A DNA stretch of 64,000 bases from Streptomyces sp. CB09001 (GTDB lineage: Bacteria > Actinomycetota > Actinomycetes > Streptomycetales > Streptomycetaceae), in assembly GCF_003369795.1 (NCBI RefSeq), contig NZ_CP026730.1, positions 186,001 to 250,000 of the forward strand, read 5' to 3'. Below the pieces are notes generated by a model. It was not told the origin of the DNA. It saw only the letters and a list, made by a program, of their open reading frames with translations, and did no database searches. The translations under genes were made by a program, and so were the position numbers. This document shows positions 16,265-24,005 of this stretch, piece by piece. Numbering within the stretch: the stretch's first letter is position 1; every line of letters starts with the position of its first letter.

Positions 16265-16468
16265 ATGCCCAGCACGACCGGTCTCGTCTGCCCGCACTGC
16301 GGGTGGCCCGACGGCGCCGAGCCCTTCCAGGTGCTGTCCGCGCACCCCACCGGAGCGGGCGGCACCCTGTGGACCCGGTGCGCCTGCGGTTCGCTCCAGG
16401 CCCGTGTCGTCGACGGCCACGGCACCCGCGTGGTCTCGCGCGGCAGGCCCACACCCGCCGGCTGCTGA
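16265..16468 (+). CDS. Small zinc-ribbon-like protein
   Basis: The product is 67 aa. GAGG precedes the ATG at good spacing. It has CPHCGWP near residues 9-15 and RCACGS near 39-44, which gives four cysteines in a CxxC/CxC arrangement typical of a small zinc ribbon. Nothing else is recognisable. It is divergent from the LysR gene and convergent with the dehydrogenase at 16500. A nucleic-acid or protein-binding role is possible, but the function is unknown. Confidence 0.7.
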   Translation: MPSTTGLVCPHCGWPDGAEPFQVLSAHPTGAGGTLWTRCACGSLQARVVDGHGTRVVSRGRPTPAGC

Positions 16469-16499
16469 GCGACTCCGGCAACCGCAGCGACCGGAGCGC

Positions 16500-17207
16500 C
16501 TACCAGGGCAGCGGGCCCGCCGCGTCGAAGTAGCCCCCGGTGGGTCCGTCCGGACCCAGCCGGGCCATCCGGACGATCACCTCTGCGCCCTGGGCCACGG
16601 TCTGCGTACCGGTGTTGCCGTTCAGGTCGGTGGCGGTGAAGCCCGGCTCGACCGCGTTGATCCGCATCCCGGGGAACGCCTTCGCGTACTGCACGGTCAG
16701 CGCGTTGACCGCGGTCTTGGACGCCGGGTAGGCGAGGCCCGGGTAGCCGTACCCGGGAGTCTCCGGCGAGGTGAGCCCGGTCAGCGAGGCCAGGCCGCTG
16801 CTCACGTTGACCACGACCGGCGCGGCGGAGCTGTGCAGCAGCGGCAGGAACGCGTGGGTCACCCGCACCAGACCGAAGACGTTGGTCTCGAAGACGGTGC
16901 GCAGCAGGTCGGCGGTCGTGTCGTCCGCGCCGGTCACGGAGTTGTGCTCGCCGCGCTGCTCGATGCCGGCGTTGTTGACCAGCACGTCCAGGCCGCCGTC
17001 GGCCGTCACGGTCCGCACGGCGGCGGCGACGGAGGCGTCGTCGGTGACGTCGAGGACGAGGGGCCGCGCACCCAGTTCCTCGGCTGCGCGGCGGCCGCGC
17101 TCGGGATCGCGGGCGGCGGCGTAGACGGTGTGGCCCGCGGCGAGGAGGCGGCGGGCCGTCTCGAAGCCGAGGCCCTTGTTGGCTCCGGTGATCAGTGTGG
17201 TCGTCAT
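16500..17207 (-). CDS. Short-chain dehydrogenase/reductase
   Basis: The product is 235 aa. It has the classical SDR motifs: TGANKGLG cofactor loop (residues 7-14), NNAG (about 85-88), a serine in VVNVSSG, and the YPASK catalytic Tyr/Lys pair. PGFTATDLN follows. It reduces or oxidises an alcohol/carbonyl with NAD(P)H. The sequence resembles the carbonyl-reductase-like SDRs of actinomycetes, substrate unknown. It is divergent from the XRE regulator at 17310, with a 9-bp inverted repeat in between, so it is probably regulated by it. Confidence 0.9.
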   Translation of the reverse strand: MTTTLITGANKGLGFETARRLLAAGHTVYAAARDPERGRRAAEELGARPLVLDVTDDASVAAAVRTVTADGGLDVLVNNAGIEQRGEHNSVTGADDTTADLLRTVFETNVFGLVRVTHAFLPLLHSSAAPVVVNVSSGLASLTGLTSPETPGYGYPGLAYPASKTAVNALTVQYAKAFPGMRINAVEPGFTATDLNGNTGTQTVAQGAEVIVRMARLGPDGPTGGYFDAAGPLPW

Positions 17208-17252
17208 GGGGTCAAGCCTGCGGCGCGCCGGGGCGGGCAGCCAGGCGTCCGG

Positions 17253-17281
17253 TCTTCCTGGGACCACGGGTACCAGGAAGA
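17253..17281. promoter_or_regulatory. 9-bp inverted repeat between SDR and XRE genes
   Basis: TCTTCCTGG (17253-17261) and CCAGGAAGA (17273-17281) are exact complements with an 11-bp spacer, in the 102-bp divergent intergenic space. It is a candidate operator for the adjacent regulator. Confidence 0.7.
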
Positions 17282-17309
17282 GCGGACGCCCGAGGTGTTC
17301 ACTGGGGGC

Positions 17310-18149
17310 ATGACGGCTACGGAGTTCGGGCGGGCGCTGCGGCTGCGCAGGGACCGGGTCTCCCCCGAGGCGGCGGGGCTGCCCGCGGGCGGGCACCGGC
17401 GGGCGGCGGGACTGCGGCGCGAGGAGCTGGCCCTGCTGGCCGGCGTCTCCGTCGACTACGTCACCCGCCTCGAACAGGGCCGGGCGGCCAACCCGTCGGC
17501 TCAGGTCGTCGAGGCTCTCGTACGGGCACTGCGGCTGCCGGCCGAGGAACGCGCGCATCTGTTCCGGCTGGCCGGGCTGGCGCCGCCGGGTCCCGAGAGC
17601 GTCCCGGGGTACATCCCGCCGAGCGTCCACCGGCTCCTCGACCGGCTGGCGGGCACCCCGGTCGCCGTGTACGACGCGATGTGGACACTGCTGCTGGCCA
17701 ACCCGCCCTACGCGGCGCTGATGGGCGATCCGTCCGAGTGGCAGGGCCCGGAGCGCAACGGGGTGTGGCGCAACTTCGTCGGGCCGGAGAGCCGGGCCCG
17801 GTACACGCCCGACGAACGCCGGTCCTTCGAGTCGGCGCTCGTCGCGGACCTGCGCGCCACCGCGGCCCGCTATCCCGCCGACCGGCGGCTCGGCCGGCTG
17901 GTCGCGGAGCTGCGCGCCCGCAGCGAGCGGTTCGCCGAGCTGTGGCGGGCGGACGCGGTCGGCCGGCACGAGGCGGCGCGCAAGACCATCGACCATCCGC
18001 GGGTGGGTCCGGTCGTCCTGGACTGCGACGTGCTCGGTGTGGCGGGCAGCGATCTGCGGATCATGGTCTACACGGCCGAACCGGACACCGCCGACGCGGA
18101 GCGGCTCGCCCTGCTCACGGTCCTGGGCACCCAGGAGCTGGTGGAGTAG
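17310..18149 (+). CDS. XRE-family regulator with MmyB-like ligand domain
   Basis: The product is 279 aa. The N-terminal helix-turn-helix spans residues 5-80 and includes GLRREELALLAGVSVDYVTRLEQGRAANPS. That wording identifies the group of actinobacterial regulators paired with SDR genes. From about residue 105 the MmyB-like domain follows (VYDAMWTLLLANPPYAALMGDPS, then NGVWRNFV), which has a PAS-like fold and may bind a fatty acid or similar ligand. GGGGGC lies directly before the ATG. It is likely to control the divergent SDR gene. Confidence 0.9.
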   Translation: MTATEFGRALRLRRDRVSPEAAGLPAGGHRRAAGLRREELALLAGVSVDYVTRLEQGRAANPSAQVVEALVRALRLPAEERAHLFRLAGLAPPGPESVPGYIPPSVHRLLDRLAGTPVAVYDAMWTLLLANPPYAALMGDPSEWQGPERNGVWRNFVGPESRARYTPDERRSFESALVADLRATAARYPADRRLGRLVAELRARSERFAELWRADAVGRHEAARKTIDHPRVGPVVLDCDVLGVAGSDLRIMVYTAEPDTADAERLALLTVLGTQELVE

Positions 18150-18168
18150 CCCGCCGTGGTGGCCACCG

Positions 18169-19122
18169 TCATGCCCGCTCCTGCCGCCGCGTGGTCCACA
18201 GGCTGGTCGCCGTGGTGACCGCGAGGACGAGCACGATGAACCCGAGCGAGAAGGGGATGCCGATCTCGGGCACGTGGACGCCGGACTCGTGCAGGGCGTG
18301 CAGCACCAGCTTGACGCCGATGAAGCCGAGGATGACCGACAGGCCGTAGGAGAGGTGCACCAGCTTCTTCAGCAGGCCGCCGATGAGGAAGTACAGCTGC
18401 CTGAGGCCCATCAGGGCGAACGCGTTGGCCGTGAACACGATGTACGGGTCCTGGGTGAGCCCGTAGATGGCGGGGATGGAGTCCAGGGCGAAGAGGATGT
18501 CGGTGAAGCCGATGGCGAGCATCACGACCAGCATCGGGGTCATGACCCGCCTGCCGTTGTCCTCCGCCCACAGCCGGGTGCCGTGGTAGCGGTCGGCGAC
18601 GCCGAAGCGGCGCTCGATCGACTTCAGCAGCTTGTTCTCCTCGTACTCCTCCTGCTCGTGCCCGCCCTTGCGGGCGTCCTGGACGAGCTTCCAGGCGGTC
18701 CAGATCAGGAAGGCGCCGAAGACGTAGAAGACCCAGGAGAAGGCGGAGATGATCGCCGCGCCGGCCGCGATGAAGGCGGCGCGCAGCACCAGCGCCACCA
18801 GGACGCCGACCATCAGCACCCGCTGCTGGTACTGCGAGGGCACCGCGAACTTCGCCATGATCAGGACGAAGACGAAGAGGTTGTCGACGCTGAGGGACTT
18901 CTCGGTGAGGTACCCGGCGAAGAACTCCCCGCCCGGCCCGCCGCCGCCGAACACGAGCAGCCCCACGCCGAACAGACAGGCCAGGACCACCCAGACGGCC
19001 GTCCAGATCCCGGCCTCCCTCAGGGACACGTCGTGCGGCTTGCGACCGATGAAGAAGTCGGCGGCGACGAGGACGCACAGGCCCGCGACGGTCAGCAGCC
19101 AGACGCTGAGGGTGACGTTCAC
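18169..19122 (-). CDS. TerC-family integral membrane protein
   Basis: The product is 317 aa with eight or nine predicted membrane helices. Conserved TerC features are FAGYLTEKSLSVDNLFVFVLI, with acidic residues inside the membrane, and a second half with DILFALDSIPAIYGLT. The family is linked to tellurite resistance and, in bacteria such as B. subtilis and E. coli, to manganese export or metalation of secreted proteins. The GTG start follows GGAG. I looked for a manganese riboswitch in the 172-bp leader and saw no convincing match. Confidence 0.88.
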   Translation of the reverse strand: MNVTLSVWLLTVAGLCVLVAADFFIGRKPHDVSLREAGIWTAVWVVLACLFGVGLLVFGGGGPGGEFFAGYLTEKSLSVDNLFVFVLIMAKFAVPSQYQQRVLMVGVLVALVLRAAFIAAGAAIISAFSWVFYVFGAFLIWTAWKLVQDARKGGHEQEEYEENKLLKSIERRFGVADRYHGTRLWAEDNGRRVMTPMLVVMLAIGFTDILFALDSIPAIYGLTQDPYIVFTANAFALMGLRQLYFLIGGLLKKLVHLSYGLSVILGFIGVKLVLHALHESGVHVPEIGIPFSLGFIVLVLAVTTATSLWTTRRQERA

Positions 19123-19229
19123 CGGTGCTCCTCGTTGCGGTACGGGTCGCGTACGGACGGTCCTTGGTCAGGGTGTTTCCGGGATGCGGCGCAGGCAACC
19201 CGGCACCGTGCGCGGCTCCAGCACCGAAA

Positions 19230-19245
19230 CCGGCGCGCGCGCCGG
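19230..19245. terminator. Palindromic hairpin between hrdC and terC
   Basis: CCGGCGCGCGCGCCGG is a perfect 16-bp palindrome, 50 bp downstream of the sigma-factor gene. It may terminate that transcript, although a stem without a loop is not a classical shape. Confidence 0.4.
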
Positions 19246-19294
19246 CCGACTCGGACGCGACGGGCGCCGGACGACCCTTCGGTCCTCGCCCGGG

Positions 19295-20314
19295 TCAGCT
19301 CGCCCAGTCGAGGAGGCGTTCCCGGTGCTCGGGGGCGCGCAGGTGGGCGAGCGAGGCCTTTTCCAGCTGGCGGACGCGTTCGCGGGTGAGGCCCACGTGC
19401 CGGGCGACCTGTTGCAGGGTGCGGGGGCGGCCGTCGTGCAGTCCGTAGCGGAGGCTGAGGATCAGGGACTCACGGGGTGCGAGGGTGCCGACGGCCTCCC
19501 GCAACTCCGCGGCGAGCGCCTGGAATTCGGCGACCTCCGGGGCGCGCAGCACCTCGGTGTCGGGGATGAGGTCGCCGACGACGGTGTCGCCGGTCTCGTC
19601 CACGGGGGTGTCCAGGCTGACCGCGTCCCGTCCGACCCGGCGCAGCCGGACGACCTTGTCCACGTCGATGCCGCTCTCGGCGGCGACCTCCTCGGTGGTC
19701 GGCTCCCGGTCGAGGCCCGCGCGGAGCTTGCGTTCGACCTTGGCGAGCTTCTGGAGCTGCTCCACGACGTGGACCGGCAGCCGTACCGTGCGCGCGTGGG
19801 TGGCCAGGCCCCGTTCGATGGCCTGACGGATCCACCAGGTGGCGTACGTGGAGAACTTGAAGCCCTTGGTGTGGTCGAACTTCTCCACCGCCCGGATCAG
19901 TCCGAGGTTGCCCTCCTGGATGACGTCGAGGAGCGGCAGTCCGCGGTGGGCATGGCGTTTGGCCATCGACACGACGAGCCGCAGATTGGCCCGCACCATG
20001 TGGTCCTTGGCCTCCTGGCCGTCGTGGACGGTCTCCTCCAGCGTGCGGCGGCGCCCGGGCGCGGGAGCGCGCTCGCCGGTGTCGGCGGTTTCCAGTTCCT
20101 CCCTGGCCCGGACGCCCGCCTCGATGCGGGTGGCGAGCCGTACCTCGTCCTCGGCGGTCAGCAGGGGCGTGGCCCCGATCTGGGTCAGGTACTGGCCGAG
20201 CAGGTCGGGTTCCTCGTCGGGTTCGGGGATCCGGGTGCGCAGCCGCGCGGTGCGGGTGGTGGCACGACGGTCCTCCCGGGTGCGTGCCGCGGGTGTGCCT
20301 GCCGTGGGCGCCAT
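19295..20314 (-). CDS. hrdC: Group 2 RNA polymerase sigma factor HrdC
   Basis: The product is 339 aa, a sigma-70 protein without the long N-terminal region 1.1. Region 1.2 is PDLLGQYLTQIGATPLLTAEDEVRLA. Region 2 includes NLRLVVSMAKRH, LLDVIQEGNLGLIRAVEKFD and FKFSTYATWWIRQAI. Regions 3 and 4 end in GLTRERVRQLEKASLAHLR. It is close to HrdB-type factors and is called HrdC from its length and remembered position in S. coelicolor; HrdD is the main alternative. Its regulon is poorly defined. A 40-residue basic/acidic linker (about residues 70-110) separates regions 1.2 and 2. Confidence 0.85.
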   Translation of the reverse strand: MAPTAGTPAARTREDRRATTRTARLRTRIPEPDEEPDLLGQYLTQIGATPLLTAEDEVRLATRIEAGVRAREELETADTGERAPAPGRRRTLEETVHDGQEAKDHMVRANLRLVVSMAKRHAHRGLPLLDVIQEGNLGLIRAVEKFDHTKGFKFSTYATWWIRQAIERGLATHARTVRLPVHVVEQLQKLAKVERKLRAGLDREPTTEEVAAESGIDVDKVVRLRRVGRDAVSLDTPVDETGDTVVGDLIPDTEVLRAPEVAEFQALAAELREAVGTLAPRESLILSLRYGLHDGRPRTLQQVARHVGLTRERVRQLEKASLAHLRAPEHRERLLDWAS

Positions 20315-20339
20315 GTCGTTTCCTCCGTCCCCTTCCGGA

Positions 20340-20594
20340 TCACAGGGTTCCGGTCCCGCGTCCGCTTCTCAGCCGGCGGACCACCACCAGCAGGTCGGCC
20401 GCCGCCAGCAGCGCGAGCGCCGCGCACACCACGGCGACGACCACGAGCATGCCGCGCCCGGGGCTGTCGCCGGGGGCGGTGTCCGCGGCCCACACGCCGA
20501 AGCACACCGCCCCCGCGAGGAAGAGCGGCAGGAAGACCGCCGACAGCAGCAGTCTCAGCCGCAGGGCGCTCCGCGCCTGGACCGGTTCGCTCAT
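20340..20594 (-). CDS. Small two-helix membrane protein
   Basis: The product is 84 aa with two hydrophobic helices (about residues 14-36 and 48-72) and short basic ends. No known family is recognised. Its ATG overlaps the stop codon of the upstream CBS-domain gene by four bases, so the two are translationally coupled. It lies 25 bp before hrdC on the same strand. Confidence 0.65.
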   Translation of the reverse strand: MSEPVQARSALRLRLLLSAVFLPLFLAGAVCFGVWAADTAPGDSPGRGMLVVVAVVCAALALLAAADLLVVVRRLRSGRGTGTL

Positions 20595-21019
20595 GAGTGG
20601 CCGGGTGCGGCCCGGCTGATGTCCGCGAGCGCGGAGTCAGGGTCGTCGCTGGCGGCGAGGTCGCCCAGGGTGACCACGCCGACCGGGACACCGCCGTGCT
20701 CGACGACCGGGAGCCTGCGCACGGCGTGGCGGCGCATCAGCTCGGCGGCGCGGTCGGTGGTGTCGTCGGGTTCGAGGGTGACGACCGGCGGGGGCGTGCA
20801 CACCGCGCCGACGGTGGTGGCGTCGGGGTCCCGTCCGTCGGCGACGCTGCGCAGCACGATGTCGCGGTCGGTGAGCACGCCGAACAGGTCGCAGTCGTAG
20901 GTCACCAGGACGTCGCCCACGTCCTCCTCGCGCATCAGCCGGGCCGCCCGGGCCACCGTCGTCATGGGCTCCACGGCCACCGCGGCCGGTGACATCACGT
21001 CTCGGATGCGCCGTGTCAT
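20591..21019 (-). CDS. CBS-domain protein
   Basis: The product is 142 aa and consists of two CBS motifs: IRDVMSPAAVAVEPMTTVARAARLM...GVLTDRDIVLR and VGAVCTPPPVVTLEPDDTTDRAAELM...RLPVVEHGGVPVGVVTLGDLA. Such stand-alone CBS pairs bind adenosine nucleotides and sense energy or stress state. Starts at ATG 21019 and overlaps the small membrane protein gene by four bases. Confidence 0.9.
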   Translation of the reverse strand: MTRRIRDVMSPAAVAVEPMTTVARAARLMREEDVGDVLVTYDCDLFGVLTDRDIVLRSVADGRDPDATTVGAVCTPPPVVTLEPDDTTDRAAELMRRHAVRRLPVVEHGGVPVGVVTLGDLAASDDPDSALADISRAAPGHS

Positions 21020-21114
21020 CTCGCGCCTCCCGGGGTCGGTAGGTGTCGTTGCGGGGCTTGCTGCGGGCCGCGTAGCCCGGACCCGGGCCGGTAAACCGTT
21101 CCGCGGCGCCGGGC

Positions 21115-21549
21115 TCAGCCGGGGTCGATCAGGGCCAGCCCGATGTCGGGACGGTGGGTCCTGGCCAGCTCCGCCGGGCTGTCCCGGACGACGACCTCCA
21201 GCGTCGGCCAGACCCGGCCGGACAGCAGGTGGCCGCCGCGGGTGGAGCCGTCGGACAGGCCCAGTACGGCGTGCAGGTGCGGGGTGGGTCCGTCGTCGGC
21301 GACGGCGATGTCCCCGATGAGGGACAGCACCTCGCACTGCTCCCGCACCGGGATGTGCCGGTAGTCCTTGGCCTGCCGGTCGAACCAGCCGACGACCGCC
21401 CGGGAGAAGGCGCCCACGGCGGTCACCTGGGAGGCCCCCAGCGACCGGTCGCGGGCGAAGTCGGTCAGCTCGGCGACCGCGTCCTCGCCCCGGTCGAGCA
21501 CCACCACGTACACGGCGGACGGACCGTCCTGGACCTGCTGCCACTTCAT
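21115..21549 (-). CDS. PPC/DUF296-domain protein
   Basis: The product is 144 aa spanning one PPC (DUF296) domain: VVLDRGEDAVAELTDFARDRSLGASQVTAVGAFSRAVVGWFD at the front, then HLHAVLGLSDGSTRGGHLLSG and PTLEVVV. The HLHA...G..GGHL block carries histidines that can bind metal. In plants the domain is fused to AT-hook DNA-binding proteins; in bacteria it stands alone with unknown function. No close cotranscribed partner overlaps it; the CBS gene starts 95 bp downstream. Confidence 0.85.
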   Translation of the reverse strand: MKWQQVQDGPSAVYVVVLDRGEDAVAELTDFARDRSLGASQVTAVGAFSRAVVGWFDRQAKDYRHIPVREQCEVLSLIGDIAVADDGPTPHLHAVLGLSDGSTRGGHLLSGRVWPTLEVVVRDSPAELARTHRPDIGLALIDPG

Positions 21550-21817
21550 GGCCCGGCGGGTACCCGGCACGGGCCGGGGCAACCCCGGCCGGCTTCCCGG
21601 CCGGCGCCCGACGCGAGATCCGGTGCGGGTCGTGGCGCACGCTCGGCGTGGACACCGACGGGTTCGGCACCGCCCGGCCGCCCTCGTCCCGGCCGGGGAC
21701 GCCGACCGCGACCGGCCCGCAGCACGCCGAGGTCCGGAGGTCACCGGGGCGGTCGCGGTGACTCGGGCGCGTGCGTCGGCCCCGGCGCGCCCGTGACGTC
21801 GCCGCGCCGCGACGCCG

Positions 21818-23800
21818 TCACGTCTCCAGGGCCCGGCGGACGGCGTCGAGCCAGCCGTCGACCGGCCCGAAGGTGAGCAGCCCGCTGCCCGCGCCCGCGA
21901 GTTCACCGGACGCGGGCAGCAGCCTGTCGTAGGTCCGCCGCAGGGCCGGGCGGTCGTCGAGGGCGAGGGCCAGCGCGGCCTCGGCGCAGCACAGCGCCTC
22001 GTAGAGGAGGTCGGGCGGCGGTTCGGTCAGGGCCCGCAGGGCGTTTCGGGCCTCGGTGCCCCGGCCCTCGGCCAGCAGGGCGAAGGGCTCGGCCCAGGGC
22101 CGGTACGGTCCCCAGTCCGCGCCCGGGTCCACCTCCGCGGGCCGGCCGTGGGCCAGGCGCAGGCCGAGCAGGGCGAGCGGCAGCAGTCCGCGTTGCAGAC
22201 CGGGCATCCCCGCGCCGTCGAGTCGCGCGGCGGCCGAGCGGTAGGCGGCCTCGGCGCTGTCGTGGGTACCGGCCGAGGGGTCGGCGGTGGCGGCCCGGCG
22301 CAGGGCCAGGTACCAGGCGGTGAAGACGGCCACGAGGGGTCGCTCGTGCCGTTCGGCGAGGCGGTCCACAGCGGTCGCGTGCTCGTCGGCGGCCGTGAAA
22401 TCGGCGCGCGCCGAGCGGGCCTGGAGCCGGATCAGACGGCCCAGCACCTCGTGGTTGACCAGGCCGTGCCGGGTGCCGAGGGCGACGAGTTCGGCGCCGA
22501 TCGCGTCCCGGCGCGGCGCCAGTCCGGCGCGGGTGCAGGACTGCATGAAGACGCCGTTGAGGGCGAAAGCCAGCAGGGCGGGGTCGTCCAGGCGTCGGGC
22601 GATGCCCTCGGCCTCGGTGGCGGCCCGCGGCCCGCGCGGGCCGCGCACGCCCCGCGACTCCAGCGCGACGGTGGCCAGCAGACGGCAGCGTGCCGCCTCG
22701 GTGGTGGGGTCCTTCGGCAGGGCGCCGAGAGTGCGCTCGGCGGCCTCGACGAGGCGCCGGGCCAGTTCGGGGTCGTCGCTACGGGTCCAGTTGGCGGGGA
22801 CGTCGTAGGCGCCGATCACCCGGGCGGTCAGTTCCGCGTCGCCCGTCTCCTCCGCCGCCAGGACCGCCGTCATCCGGTGCTCCCGGGCGGCCTCCAGACC
22901 ACCGCCGCCGGTGACCGCGAGGCTCCGCAGCAGGCCGACGGTGGATTCCAGGCGGGCCCGGGAGCCGGCGGCGACCGTACGGTCGTACGCCTCGGTGGCC
23001 CGGGCCCAGAGCCTGGCCGCCGCGTCGGCCGGTTCGCCGGGCGGGTCCAGTTCCGGGTCCTGGGCGAGGATGCCGGCCTCCAGGCGGCGCAGCCGCGGGC
23101 CGGGGTCGATGCCGAGCCGCCCGGCCAGCAGGGCGCGGGCCCGGCGCAGCACGGCGAGGGCGTCCGCCTGCCGCCCGGTCCGGTACAGGGCGAGCGCGAG
23201 CAGGCGCCAGGAATCCTCGCGCCAGGGGTGCTCGGTGAGGTGCGCGTCCAGGTCGGGGACCGCCTCGGCGGCGCGCCCGAGTTCCACGAGCAGTTCCGCG
23301 CGCCGTTCGACGGCACGCAGCCGCAGCTCGGTGAGGCGGGAGCGTTCGCCGCGGGCCCAGTCCGCCGCGCCGAACTCGGCGTAGGCGGGTCCCCGCCACT
23401 CCCCGAGGGCCGCCCGCAGCCGCTCGGGAGCCTGAGCGGCCGGCAGCCGGTCCGCCTCCGCGACGGCGGCCTCGAAGCGCCACGCGTCCACGGTCTCCGG
23501 CGCCGCGCGCAGGGCGTAGCCCGGTCCCTCGGTGACCAGCAGCCGGGCCGGGGCGCGCGGCGGGCGGTCGGGTTCCAGGGCGCGGCGCAGGTCGCCGACG
23601 AAGGTGCGCACCGCTCCCACGGCCCGCGGCGGCGGCGCGTCCCACAGGTCCTCGACCAGGCGGGCGACCGGGACGACCCGCCGCCGGGCCAGGAGCAGGC
23701 GGGCGAGCACGGCCCGGTGCCGGGGGCCCTTGAGGGCGAGCGCGTGGGGGCCGCGCCGTGCGGTGACCGCCCCGAGCACACCGAACGTGACCGCTTCCAT
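21818..23800 (-). CDS. AfsR/SARP-type (BTAD) transcriptional regulator
   Basis: The product is 660 aa. An OmpR-like DNA-binding domain occupies residues 1-95 (FGVLGAVTARRG...LKGPRHRAVLARLLLARRRVVPVARLVEDLW). The bacterial transcriptional activation domain occupies about 100-245, ending GRLGIDPGPRLRRLEAGIL. A long helical, TPR-like region of about 400 residues follows. There is no NB-ARC ATPase motif, so it is not a full AfsR. SARP proteins activate by binding direct repeats. A perfect 22-bp tandem repeat lies 80 bp upstream, in the space shared with the divergent hydrolase at 24006. Confidence 0.88.
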   Translation of the reverse strand: MEAVTFGVLGAVTARRGPHALALKGPRHRAVLARLLLARRRVVPVARLVEDLWDAPPPRAVGAVRTFVGDLRRALEPDRPPRAPARLLVTEGPGYALRAAPETVDAWRFEAAVAEADRLPAAQAPERLRAALGEWRGPAYAEFGAADWARGERSRLTELRLRAVERRAELLVELGRAAEAVPDLDAHLTEHPWREDSWRLLALALYRTGRQADALAVLRRARALLAGRLGIDPGPRLRRLEAGILAQDPELDPPGEPADAAARLWARATEAYDRTVAAGSRARLESTVGLLRSLAVTGGGGLEAAREHRMTAVLAAEETGDAELTARVIGAYDVPANWTRSDDPELARRLVEAAERTLGALPKDPTTEAARCRLLATVALESRGVRGPRGPRAATEAEGIARRLDDPALLAFALNGVFMQSCTRAGLAPRRDAIGAELVALGTRHGLVNHEVLGRLIRLQARSARADFTAADEHATAVDRLAERHERPLVAVFTAWYLALRRAATADPSAGTHDSAEAAYRSAAARLDGAGMPGLQRGLLPLALLGLRLAHGRPAEVDPGADWGPYRPWAEPFALLAEGRGTEARNALRALTEPPPDLLYEALCCAEAALALALDDRPALRRTYDRLLPASGELAGAGSGLLTFGPVDGWLDAVRRALET

Positions 23801-23880
23801 GTTCCGTGTTCCGTCCGCTCCGATCCGCCACCGCGCATGCGGTCACCACGGTACGCGTGCGGGCCGGTCCGTCCCCGGCC

Positions 23881-23924
23881 GGTCGCCGGCCGGCTGCTGA
23901 TCGGTCGCCGGCCGGCTGCTGATC
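23881..23924. repeat. Perfect 22-bp tandem repeat (candidate SARP box)
   Basis: Two identical 22-bp units (23881-23902 and 23903-23924) begin GGTCGCCGGCC and end GCTGCTGATC. A partial third copy, GTTGCTGAT, follows. A period of 22 bp equals two helical turns, as in known SARP boxes. The repeat lies 81 bp before the BTAD gene and 82 bp before the hydrolase gene. Confidence 0.75.
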
Positions 23925-24005
23925 CGTTGCTGATTGGGGCGCGGCAGCCTCGAAGGCGTCGCCAGGACGTGTGACAAGAGCAGGAAGAGAGAGGCACTGA
24001 CCACC

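Noticed and set aside
19123..19294. Manganese (yybP-ykoY) riboswitch in the terC leader
   Set aside because: I looked for the conserved loop sequences on the minus strand and could not build the fold; only a GC palindrome is present.
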